From: Paulinella micropora
Taxonomy: Eukaryota > Cercozoa > Imbricatea > Euglyphida
Length of the DNA stretch: 27,786 nucleotides
Assembly (NCBI GenBank): GCA_009731375.1
Contig: BJOX01000370.1
Coordinates: forward strand, 542,040 to 569,825
Direction of reading: 5' to 3'
Positions 18,858 to 27,179 of the stretch are shown here, piece by piece (position 1 is the stretch's first letter; each line of letters opens with the position of its first letter). The notes beneath the pieces are model-generated. The model was not told the DNA's origin. It saw only the letters and a program-made list of their open reading frames with translations, and ran no database searches. Position numbers and translations under genes: made by a program.

Positions 18858-20790
18858 CATATTCATTTTTCATATTCAATTTTCATATTCATTTTTCACG
18901 TTCATTTTTCATATTCATTTTCCATATTCATTTTTCATCTTCATTTTTCATCTTCATTTTTCAGATTCATTTTTCAGATTCATTTTTCACATTCATTTTT
19001 TATATTCATTTTTCATATTCATTTTTCATATTCTTTTTCATATTCATTTTTCATATTCATTTTTCATATGTATTTTCCATATTCATTTTTCATATTCATT
19101 TTTCACATTCATTTTTCACATTCATTTTTCATATTCATTTTTCATATTCATTTTTCATATTCATTTTTCATATTCATTTTTCATATTCATTTTTCATATT
19201 CGTTTTTCACATTCGTTTTTCACATTCATTTTTCATATTCATTTTTCATATTCATTTTTCATACTCATTTTCATACTCATTTTTCATACTCATTTTTCAT
19301 ATTCATTATTGTTCATGTTCATTTTTCATGTTCATTTTTCATGTTCATTTTTCATATTTATTTTTCATATTCATTTTTCATATTCATTTTTCATATTCAT
19401 TTTTCATACTCATTTTTCATATTCATTATTTTTCATATTCATTTTTCATATTCATTTTTCATATTCATTTTTCATATTTATTTTTCACATTCATTTTTCA
19501 TATTCATTTGTCATATTCATATGTCACATTCATTTTTCATATTCATTTTTCACATTCATTTTTCATATTCATTTTTCATATTCATTTTTCATATTCATTT
19601 TTCATATTTATTTTTCATATTTATCTTTCATATTTATTTTTCATATTCATTTTTCATATTCATTTTTCACATTCATTTTTCATATTCATTTTTCATATTC
19701 ATTTTTCACATTCAGTTTTCATATTCATTTTTCATATTCATTTTTCATATTCATTTTTCATATTCATTTTTCATATTCATTTTTCATATTCATTTTTCAT
19801 ATTCATTTTTCATATTCATTTTTCACATTCAAACGAGCCCAAACCAAAGCTTCTTGCACTTCCAAGAGAGTTTACAGCTTTCGGGTCTTCTTTCTTCGTC
19901 CCTCAGGAAACTTAAAAAGAGTAGTAGCAGGATGAGCGACACCAAGGTGACCAAGGGCGGCGTTGTACGCATTTTTCACATTCATTTTTCATATTCATTT
20001 TTCACATTCATTTTTCACATTCATTTTTCATATTCATTTTTCATATTCATTTTTCACATTGATTTTGCATATTCATTTTTCACATTCATTTTTCACATTC
20101 ATTTTTCATGTTCATTTTTCATATTCATTTTTCATATTCATTTTGCATATTTATTTTTCATATTCATTTTTCATATTCATTTTTCATATTCGTTTTTCAT
20201 ATTCATTTTTCACATTCATTTTTCATATTCGTTTTTCATATTCGTTTTTCATATTCATTTTTCACATTCATTTTTCACATTCATTTTTCATATTCAGTTT
20301 TCATATTCATTTTGCATATTTATTTTTCATATTCATTTTTCATATTCATTTTTCATATTCGTTTTTCATATTCATTTTTCACATTCATTTTTCATATTCG
20401 TTTTTCATATTCGTTTTTCATATTCATTTTTCACATTCATTTTTCACATTCATTTTTCATATTCAGTTTTCATATTCATTTTGCATATTTATTTTTCATA
20501 TTCATTTTTCATATTCATTTTTCATATTCGTTTTTCATATTCATTTTTCACATTCATTTTTCATATTCATTTTTCATATTCATTTTTCATATTCATTTTT
20601 CACATTCATTTTTCTCATTCATTTTTCATATTCATTCTTCATATTCATTCTTCATAGTCATTTTTCATATTCATTTTTCATATTTATTTTTCATATTTAT
20701 TTTTCACATTCATTTTTCATATTCATTTTTCATATTCATTTTTCATATTCATTTTTCATATTCATTTTTCATATTCATTTTTCATATTTT
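18858..20790. repeat. 13-bp minisatellite, unit CATATTCATTTTT
   Basis: Roughly 135-140 copies of a 13-mer, variants being CACATTC, CATGTTC, CATATTT and CATATTCG. A higher-order pattern is visible between about 20100 and 20600, where a block of several hundred bases appears duplicated with the same variants in order. Because 13 is not a multiple of 3, one frame cycles through 13 residues without stops, so long artefactual frames arise. A unique stretch at about 19829-19970 interrupts it. Confidence 0.95.
19932..19964 (+). CDS. possible first coding exon inside the minisatellite
   Basis: Between two minisatellite blocks lies unique sequence with an acceptor-like TCGTCCCTCAG (ending 19906), an ATG opening MSDTKVTKGGV, and a GTACGC donor. 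Codon choice (GAC ACC AAG GTG ACC AAG GGC GGC) is GC-rich, unlike the surrounding repeat. The phase-0 end fits the candidate exon at 21413. The product would be a short basic protein; family unknown. Confidence 0.35.
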
Positions 20791-20883
20791 ATCTTTATGT
20801 ATGCATTGAAAAATTTTATCTAAATGTATGTATTCAAAAATCTGTCTATGTATCTATTTTATCTAAATGTATGTATTTTATCT

Positions 20884-20923
20884 AACTGTATCTATCTATC
20901 TATCTATCTATCTATTTATCTAT

Positions 20924-20963
<40 letters not shown>

Positions 20964-21070
20964 ATATCTATATATCTACATATCTATCTATCTATCTATT
21001 ACCTACCATCTTACCTACCTACCTACCTACCTACCTTTCTACCTTTCTACCTTTCTATCTAATCTATCTA

Positions 21071-21121
<51 letters not shown>

Positions 21122-21122
21122 A
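20884..21122. repeat. (TCTA)n and (CCTA)n microsatellites
   Basis: Tetranucleotide repeats with ACCT and TTCT variants in the middle. Confidence 0.95.
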
Positions 21123-21412
21123 GATAGAAAATAGCAGCCAGCACAATTCAAACCCCACATACCAGCTAGATGCTGCGCGCTACAGGAGGTGATTGTGACT
21201 ATGATTGCCTGTTGTGTGTCTGAGTTGAAAAACAATGTTGAAGGTCTTGTATTTTTTTTAAATTGTTGCACCCGCGGCCGTGACCACTTTTTATCACCGT
21301 ATGCTAAAAAAATATCTCACAGAAGTTTGCGGGTGTCCCGAGATACTAAGATTACAAATTACTTTCGTAACTAGCGTAAAACCTATCAATCTACACATTT
21401 ACATACGCATAG

Positions 21413-21568
21413 GGAGTGTCGCGTGGAAAGGCACAATACTGGCGTTCCAAACTGCTCGGAGCTCACCCAGAGGCTTACACGGTGGTTGCAGATATCAAAC
21501 GCTTACGCCCCAAGCAAAGATCGCATTGGAATGGAGAATCTTCCTGCTATGGGAAGCCGGTAGTTTAG
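21413..21568 (+). CDS. possible terminal exon of a small gene
   Basis: After CATACGCATAG a phase-0 frame encodes 51 residues of ordinary composition, including LLGAHPEAYTVVADIKRLRP and KQRSHWNG, and stops at TAG. Of the three frames here this one has the most protein-like composition. Joined to 19932-19964 it would give a 62-residue protein with an intron of about 1.45 kb made mostly of minisatellite. A GT at 21560 could be a further donor. Function unknown. Confidence 0.35.
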   Translation, partial: GVSRGKAQYWRSKLLGAHPEAYTVVADIKRLRPKQRSHWNGESSCYGKPVV

Positions 21569-21815
21569 TAGTACAAACATACATGTATTCCTTTGATAAT
21601 ACACACGACAAATATTTAATTTAATAAATTCATACATACAATCTCTCAGACATATATATCTGTATATATTATTAGATGCATACATACGCTAGATCAGTAG
21701 ATACATGTCGACGTCATATGCATCATATTCGAATTCATGAATAATCACATATATATATGTATGTATGCATGTATGATGTGTGTATGATGTGTATTATTTA
21801 TATTGTACATGCACA

Positions 21816-21817
21816 CT

Positions 21818-21849
<32 letters not shown>

Positions 21850-21869
21850 GCTTTCTTTCTTTGTCTCCT

Positions 21870-21904
<35 letters not shown>

Positions 21905-21916
21905 TTCTCTTTCTCT

Positions 21917-21998
<82 letters not shown>

Positions 21999-22070
21999 GT
22001 CTATCTCTCTCTCTCACTCTCTCTCTCTCTCTCTCTCTCTCGCTCTCTTTCACACTCTCTCTCTCTCTCA

Positions 22071-22102
<32 letters not shown>

Positions 22103-22133
22103 TTTTCTTTTTCTCTTTCTTTTTCTCTTTCAT

Positions 22134-22165
<32 letters not shown>

Positions 22166-22560
22166 CCCTTTTTTTTTTCATACATACATACATACATACA
22201 TACGTACATACGTACGTACATATATGCATATATACATACATACATACATACATACATGCATACATACATGCATACATACATGCATACATGCCTACATGAA
22301 GGCCTACATGCATACACACGTACATACATACACACATACATACATGCATGCATGCATGCATACTGATAAAGTATGTACTTACATACATGTATACATACAT
22401 ACATTCATTCTTTCATACATATTATCAATCTATCTATCTATCTATCTTTCTATCTTTATATCTTTATATCTTTCTATCTATTTATCTATTTATCTCTCGA
22501 ATTATTTATTTATCTATCTATCTATTTATCTATATATATATATATATATTATATATATAC
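21816..22560. repeat. (TTTC)n, (CT)n, (CATA)n, (TCTA)n and (TA)n cluster
   Basis: Five microsatellite classes follow one another without intervening genes up to the point where sequence character changes. Open frames through them are repeat artefacts. Confidence 0.95.
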
Positions 22561-22728
22561 AATCGTAAATACAGGGTTAAACGGCTCTAACGGCCTAAAC
22601 AAGGGGTCGCAGATATACAAACAAACAAAAAAACAACCTTAAACGGCTTAAAACCTTAAAAAACAGTGTGCCCCGCGGGGCACATATACAAAAAAAAAAC
22701 AGGTTAATATTTTAAAGCTTAACTGCCT
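22561..22728. other. left flank of the virus-like segment
   Basis: This is non-repetitive sequence between the last microsatellite and the first gene of the right-hand segment. TTAAACGGC occurs twice (22575 and 22640), with a related CTAACGGCC between. An 18-bp palindrome lies at 22667-22684. The element end may lie here, but I see no certain terminal inverted repeat or target duplication. Confidence 0.45.
22667..22684. other. 18-bp perfect palindrome
   Basis: TGTGCCCCGCGGGGCACA is a perfect inverted repeat with no spacer, strikingly GC-rich in AT-rich surroundings. It lies 45 bp past the stop of the leftmost gene of the segment. It could be a 3'-end processing or termination hairpin for that gene, or a protelomerase-type target. 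Known telomere-resolution sites are longer palindromes, so the second reading is speculative. Confidence 0.6.
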
Positions 22729-23217
22729 TTAATGCCCTTCGTGTGTGCGCCCCGCCATAATTAATTTATCCATTTTGTCCAATGTCTCTTTTTTTGCTGT
22801 CAGTCCTCTTGCCCCTCCTTTTCGTATCCATTCACAATATTTTTTAAATTCGGTGTCTGTTCGTTGTCGTTTCTGTCGCCGTTGTTCCTTGTGTTTGTCG
22901 TGTTCTCGTTTTCGCTGTGCTTGTTGTTTTCGTGTTTCCCAGGCTTGTCGCATTATTTCAATTGTCTTTTTTTTCTTCTGTAATGCTTCAATTTTCTTTT
23001 GTGTTGCTTCGTGCTTGCCGTTCAGTAATAAAATTTCGGCTTCAATGTCTTCAACGGTGGTTGCCTTCTTGCTCCTCATTACTCGCGCCTCTATCGCCTC
23101 GGCCTCGTCCATTGTCTGGACACAAAAAACACAAAAACGAAATTTACGATTTTTGGTTTTTCTGTGTGTCTCGTTTTCCTTCTTTTCGTCTTTTGTGGAT
23201 TTCTTACAAAATCGCAT
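22729..23217 (-). CDS. Lys/Arg/Glu-rich coiled-coil protein
   Basis: A 162-codon frame with the ATG at 23215-23217; a second ATG at 23112 (MDEAEAIEARVMRSKK) would give 128 residues and may be the true start, as the first 35 residues are a basic stretch lacking order. The centre is a strong heptad-like helix (EILLLNGKHEATQKKIEALQ, then Lys-rich), followed by a very basic KHKEQRRQKRQR segment that could bind nucleic acid or act as a nuclear localisation signal. It lies 128 bp downstream of the recombinase gene on the same strand. No family recognised. Confidence 0.65.
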   Translation of the reverse strand: MRFCKKSTKDEKKENETHRKTKNRKFRFCVFCVQTMDEAEAIEARVMRSKKATTVEDIEAEILLLNGKHEATQKKIEALQKKKKTIEIMRQAWETRKQQAQRKREHDKHKEQRRQKRQRTDTEFKKYCEWIRKGGARGLTAKKETLDKMDKLIMAGRTHEGH

Positions 23218-23345
23218 TATCGGTTTTTTGTCCGTTGTTGCCGTGCTAATTGTCGCTAATGTTTTTTCGCTGGTGTATCGGCCCGCACTTAAAAAAAAAA
23301 GAAATTGATATAGTTTATTTTGTTTCGGGTTGCTTCTTTAATCGC

Positions 23346-24548
23346 TCACTTCGTCTTAAAATCGGTTCTTCGGGGTCTTTCTTTCTTGGCTTCTTTGCCC
23401 GCCTCTGTTGGTTGTTTGCCTCTCGCTATATCGCTTATAAATTTTGCTTTCACACTTCCCACCCGCGCAAAGTCTCTAATTTTTCTATTGCTTATGTTGA
23501 TTTTTTGGTCCTTCATTGCTTTTATTATCGCTAAGGCGTCTATAACATCTTTGGGAAAGTTCGCATTTAATCCCGCTACTTTGTCCTCTAATGTGTTTAT
23601 TTTGTTTTCTAATTTGTCCAGTGCTTGCCGTGCTTGTGGTTCGGTTGCTATTGCGGGGGTTCGGGCTTTTATGTTGGCATAATTTCGGCTCGCTTCGCTT
23701 TCTTCAACGTGCCCTAAAACCTTACTTAAAAATATACTTCGGTCCATATTCGCGGGGGCATATTCTCTATAAGCTAAGGCCCCGTAGATTTTGCGGGCTA
23801 AATGACTGCTCGCTTTTTCGTCGTTGAATAATTCCCGCATTCGTTTTGATATTCTCGCGTCATATTTATTTGTTAAAGCTTGGTTCGTTTTTTCTTTGTC
23901 TTCGTCTGTCAGTGTCTCCCGCACTGCTTGCCACGCTGTCCGCATATCGTTATATGAAATATGAATTAAGGGTATTTCAATATTAGATATTGCCCCCTTT
24001 TTGTCTTTTGCTACTTTATCAATAACTATATAGCCTTTTTGCTCTTTTGCTTCTGGCGGTGTGCTTGTTATTCTTAAAACCTCTATAAGCCTTCGCCCCG
24101 TGGCTAATTGTAATAAAATAATAAGGTCTGTCATTTTTTTGGACTTGTTCAGGGTATCCATAATTTTAAAAACGGTCGCGGGTTCATAATTCTTAATCTC
24201 CTTTAAATTCTTGTTTCGCTGTTTAATTTGTGTTGTTGCCTTTTTGGTTCGTTCTTCATCTGTTAATTTTAGTTCTTTGTTTATTTCGTCCTCTTTGGTT
24301 GGGTGCTGTTCCTTAAAAGCCTTTCTAAGTCTCGTTAAATAAGCATCTTTCGTATTTACTTTCTCAATATGTTGTAATGTGCTTAAAACCCATTTTAAAT
24401 TTTTCTTTAAATATGTCTGATTGCCTCCTTTTTTCTGTATAAGGTCTATCAGCAATATTATAAGGCTATTAGAATAATTTTTAGTGATTGCCCGTATGTT
24501 GTCTTTAAGCTCTTCCGGGTCCTTATAGTCTATCGTTTTGAAATCCAT
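23346..24548 (-). CDS. protelomerase-like tyrosine recombinase
   Basis: The 400-residue protein has the catalytic set of tyrosine recombinases: R153 in LATGRRLIEVL, a likely beta-hairpin Lys near K181 (KVAKDKKG), H249-x2-R252 (SSHLARKIYGALAYREY), H280 (KVLGH) and nucleophile Y290 (RNYANI). The layout from HLARKIYGALAY through MDRSIFLSKVLGH to the Tyr resembles phage telomere resolvases (N15/phiKO2 group) more than XerC/D or Cre integrases. Such enzymes cut a palindromic site and rejoin strands as hairpin ends; an integrase role is the alternative. The N-terminal 120 residues are helical and probably bind DNA. Residues 305-325 form a short coiled coil, and the C-terminus is basic. The ATG at 24548 lies 27 nt after TATATATAAG in a leader shared exactly with the next gene upstream. 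The frame is intact with no intron. Confidence 0.82.
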   Translation of the reverse strand: MDFKTIDYKDPEELKDNIRAITKNYSNSLIILLIDLIQKKGGNQTYLKKNLKWVLSTLQHIEKVNTKDAYLTRLRKAFKEQHPTKEDEINKELKLTDEERTKKATTQIKQRNKNLKEIKNYEPATVFKIMDTLNKSKKMTDLIILLQLATGRRLIEVLRITSTPPEAKEQKGYIVIDKVAKDKKGAISNIEIPLIHISYNDMRTAWQAVRETLTDEDKEKTNQALTNKYDARISKRMRELFNDEKASSHLARKIYGALAYREYAPANMDRSIFLSKVLGHVEESEASRNYANIKARTPAIATEPQARQALDKLENKINTLEDKVAGLNANFPKDVIDALAIIKAMKDQKINISNRKIRDFARVGSVKAKFISDIARGKQPTEAGKEAKKERPRRTDFKTK

Positions 24549-24615
24549 TTTTTGCCGTGCCTCTTTTCCTCCGTGCTTATATATAATGTCTATATATTAT
24601 ATGTTTAAATATATT
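24544..24615 (-). promoter_or_regulatory. promoter/leader copy 1 (72-bp exact duplicate)
   Basis: On the minus strand the block contains TTTAAACATATAATATATAG, TATATATAAG (24576-24585) and a GC-richer leader GCACGGAGGAAAAGAGGC before ATGGA of the recombinase gene. It is identical over 72 bp to 24917-24988. TATATATAAG probably acts as a TATA element. Confidence 0.75.
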
Positions 24616-24648
24616 TAGATAAAAAAATAATTAATTAATTGATTTTGC

Positions 24649-24921
24649 TTATAAGTGCCGTTTTTTAATTGGTTCAATGATATCAGATATTTCATCTAAT
24701 TTCTCATTCAGCCACGGGTAGCCCTTTTTATGGTTTTCTGTTGCGGTTTCTATAATTTCGCTTACTGTTGTAATATCTTTATATAATTCTGCCGTCTCCT
24801 TTATCTCGTATTGCTTCTTTAAGTCTCGTAAAGTCATTTTTAATCCCTTAATCATTGCTTCATTTTGTTTCATTTTCATATTGTAAATGAAGAAATAATT
24901 ATTATCTTCTAAGCCTTCCAT
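24649..24921 (-). CDS. small 90-residue helical protein
   Basis: The protein is acidic/basic mixed and mostly helical (KMTLRDLKKQYEIKETAELY), with no Cys cluster, signal peptide or membrane segment. It lies directly upstream of the recombinase gene on the same strand and has its own copy of the 72-bp leader, including the first bases of the coding region. Co-regulation with the recombinase is therefore likely; a role as a partner or regulator is inference. No family recognised. Confidence 0.7.
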   Translation of the reverse strand: MEGLEDNNYFFIYNMKMKQNEAMIKGLKMTLRDLKKQYEIKETAELYKDITTVSEIIETATENHKKGYPWLNEKLDEISDIIEPIKKRHL

Positions 24922-24988
24922 TTTTTGCCGTGCCTCTTTTCCTCCGTGCTTATATATAATGTCTATATATTATATGTTTAAATATATT
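24917..24988 (-). promoter_or_regulatory. promoter/leader copy 2 (72-bp exact duplicate)
   Basis: Identical to 24544-24615, with TATATATAAG at 24949-24958, and serving the 90-residue gene. Sequence identity stops just inside both genes and just upstream of both promoters, so the duplication covers the regulatory unit and start codon only. Confidence 0.75.
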
Positions 24989-25038
24989 AATTATAAAATT
25001 ACAACAAAAAAAGCACTATATCAATTATTACAGCCTTT

Positions 25039-25521
25039 TTAAACTGCCCCCGCCTCGTCTGCCGTTGGTGGCTGTAAATTAGGGCCGTATAACCTTATAA
25101 GGGTTTCTTTTATGGCTGTTATGTCTAATTCTTTGAATATTCTGTTTAGGGTTTCAAGCTCTTGAAGGCTTAATTTTTCCCTTTTGTTGAAAAATGCCCG
25201 CCGTATGTCGTTTATTTTTTTCTGCTTCTTCTCCGTTGTTTCTGGGCTTTCTGTTCTAGTCTTCTTTTTTCTTTCTGGGTGTCTGTGGTATTTTAAAGTG
25301 TGCTTAGAATAGCGGGTTTCGCCCTCCTTATTCTTCCTCGGTAGATATTGGTAATAATACGATATGCCGTTTTTAACTTCCATTTCAAACGGCGGTTTAT
25401 ATGTTAATCCCCGCTTACCACTACCCGCGGGCCGTCCTCGTCCTCGCTTCTTTATTTCTGGATATATGGCCATTTCCTCGGGGTTTTGTGGTTGTTGCGG
25501 TGTGTCTGGTTGTGCCGTCAT
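25039..25521 (-). CDS. AT-hook-like basic protein
   Basis: This 160-residue protein has a KKRGRGRPAGSGKRG motif at about residues 25-39, matching the AT-hook core (Arg-Gly-Arg-Pro) that binds the minor groove of AT-rich DNA. It is followed by a region with YYYQYLPRKNKEGETRYSKH that reads like a small DNA-binding fold found in some phage and virus proteins (inference). A helical C-terminus contains ELETLNRIFKELD. The ATG at 25521 follows TATATATAAG by only 4 nt, so either the leader is nearly absent or the start is further in. It is divergent from the primase-helicase gene; a DNA-binding regulator or replication accessory role is plausible. The sequence around the promoter is about 85% A+T, a suitable target. 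Confidence 0.7.
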   Translation of the reverse strand: MTAQPDTPQQPQNPEEMAIYPEIKKRGRGRPAGSGKRGLTYKPPFEMEVKNGISYYYQYLPRKNKEGETRYSKHTLKYHRHPERKKKTRTESPETTEKKQKKINDIRRAFFNKREKLSLQELETLNRIFKELDITAIKETLIRLYGPNLQPPTADEAGAV

Positions 25522-25706
25522 TTTCTTATATATACGATATTATATTTTTAAAATTATATAATTAAATATTTAATATGATTTTTTCTATATAGAATATTTA
25601 AGCAGTTTTTTTTGATAGGTATTTTATATAATATTATTTTGAATTAATTATTTAATTATTTTCTATTTATACAAAAAAAAATATATTGGTTAATATATAA
25701 CTTTGG
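25522..25706. promoter_or_regulatory. divergent AT-rich promoter region
   Basis: The 185-bp spacer is nearly all A and T and separates oppositely transcribed genes. TATATATAAG (25525-25534, minus strand) precedes the AT-hook gene, and TAATATATAAC (25691-25701, plus strand) precedes the primase-helicase gene by only 6 bp. It could also serve as a replication origin, but no iterons are clear. Confidence 0.55.
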
Positions 25707-27179
25707 ATGATGATGAAACAAGAACACGTAGAGCCCGACACCCTACACCATAGGGGGGCCGACCCTTTAAAAGAAAATAAAAAAATCATAAAGACGCGGG
25801 GGGCGGTTAGATACTATAACAAAATGAAAACAAAAAAAGAAGATTACAAAACGGCAACCCCCGATGAACTTTATGACATTTTAAACGAAGCAAAAAACCC
25901 GACCATATATGAAAGTATAGAAGACGGTATAAGACCTTATGCGGATTATGAAAAAGACTTTAAAACTAAAAAAGAAATGGAAGCAAACAAAGCAACGATT
26001 AGAGAATTTATAATAAATGAGTGTGGGCGGGTTTTTGGATGTAGCCCCGACGAAATAGCAGTATTAGAAGCACACGGAAAAAAGGGCCGTTTATGGCGGT
26101 TATCTTATCATTTAATAGCATATGAGGCCCCGCCGATGTCTGACGGGTTAGAGGTTAAACGACTTATTGAGAACGATAATAAAGCGGGATTTGATACGGC
26201 CCCGTATAAAGCTTATGGCCGAAGACAACTTTTTAGAACCGTTTTAAGCAACAAAGAAATAGACGGACCGCGAACATTTATAAGAACTGATAAACCATTA
26301 ACAAAAGAGAATTTTAAAGAGTGTTTAATATCAGCCGTGGGCGAATATGAGATAAATGAAGAAACGGAAGACACGGCCCGAGCATTAATAAACGGGGGGC
26401 AAATAGAGGCAAACCCCACGGGCGAACATACGGGCGACCATAAAGAACAAATAGACAGGGCGGAACAATGGGCCGACAACAAAAAAAGGGAAATCAAAAA
26501 CGGGGGCCTTTTACTTACTAAGGCCGATATAGAGGCAATACAGGCGGGCGAACTAAAAATAGAAGGTTTAACGATATTAAAAAAAGCTTTTAACGGGTTA
26601 GAGAAATACAGGCCCGACATATTCAAAAATATAGGAGGAGTAAAAAACATAATAAAAAACGATGACGGCACATTATATATATTTTTCAAGAGGTTAAGGG
26701 CGGGATATTGTAAAATACATAATAGGACACACACGGCGGACAACTGCGACACGGTGTTTATAAAGAAAGGGCTATGTTTTTATTCTTGTATAAAACAACC
26801 CGTCTGCCAGTTTTACCCGCTTTTTAAACTTGAAAAGGAAATAAAGCAGAAACAATTTATAGAGAAATGGGCGAAGAATAAAACAAAATTATATAACGAC
26901 ACGATAGAGCATTTTATAAATTTATACGAATTTGAAAATATGAAACAATCCCGCGAAAAATGGTGTGCGGATATACAGGGGCTACTATATGCTATGACGG
27001 CAGAAAAAAAAGGGGACCGCCAGTTAATAGGCCTTCGTAGCAATTTGGGCACGGGTAAAAGTGTGGCCCTTATGAAGGCTATTAAAAAATACACGGACGA
27101 GAACCCAGACGGTAAAATTTTAATAATAACACAAAGAATTATATTAAGCAAACAGAACGCCCGAGAGCTTAAAAATTAG
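25707..27179 (+). CDS. archaeo-eukaryotic primase joined to helicase, N-terminal part
   Basis: The first part matches the AEP (archaeo-eukaryotic) primase family: metal-binding motif I RPYADYE (D80, E82), motif II LSYHLI (S133, H135) and motif III FDTAPY (D163), followed by the GRRQLFRTV stretch typical of viral members. A zinc-ligand cluster follows at C335, H338, H342, C347, C357, C361 and C367 (CKIHNRTH ... CFYSC). After it a helicase begins: Walker A LGTGKS at 447-452 and the motif ILIITQRIILSKQ. The joining of AEP to a herpes origin-binding-protein-like (UL9-type, SF2) helicase is known in DNA viruses of protists. The enzyme would prime and unwind DNA during replication. The frame stops at TAG (27177-27179), but the helicase resumes in the -1 frame. 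Three ATGs in a row open it; 25707 is taken as the start. Confidence 0.85.
   Translation: MMMKQEHVEPDTLHHRGADPLKENKKIIKTRGAVRYYNKMKTKKEDYKTATPDELYDILNEAKNPTIYESIEDGIRPYADYEKDFKTKKEMEANKATIREFIINECGRVFGCSPDEIAVLEAHGKKGRLWRLSYHLIAYEAPPMSDGLEVKRLIENDNKAGFDTAPYKAYGRRQLFRTVLSNKEIDGPRTFIRTDKPLTKENFKECLISAVGEYEINEETEDTARALINGGQIEANPTGEHTGDHKEQIDRAEQWADNKKREIKNGGLLLTKADIEAIQAGELKIEGLTILKKAFNGLEKYRPDIFKNIGGVKNIIKNDDGTLYIFFKRLRAGYCKIHNRTHTADNCDTVFIKKGLCFYSCIKQPVCQFYPLFKLEKEIKQKQFIEKWAKNKTKLYNDTIEHFINLYEFENMKQSREKWCADIQGLLYAMTAEKKGDRQLIGLRSNLGTGKSVALMKAIKKYTDENPDGKILIITQRIILSKQNARELKN

Noticed and set aside
19068-20823. A 529-codon and a 286-codon frame of Phe/His/Ile/Ser
   Set aside because: Pure translation of the 13-bp satellite; composition follows the unit exactly.
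23250-23827. Plus-strand frames rich in Phe/Leu/Cys opposite the recombinase
   Set aside because: Shadows of the minus-strand gene, which has clear catalytic motifs.
26213-27151. Minus-strand frames opposite the primase-helicase
   Set aside because: Shadows; the plus strand carries the conserved motifs.
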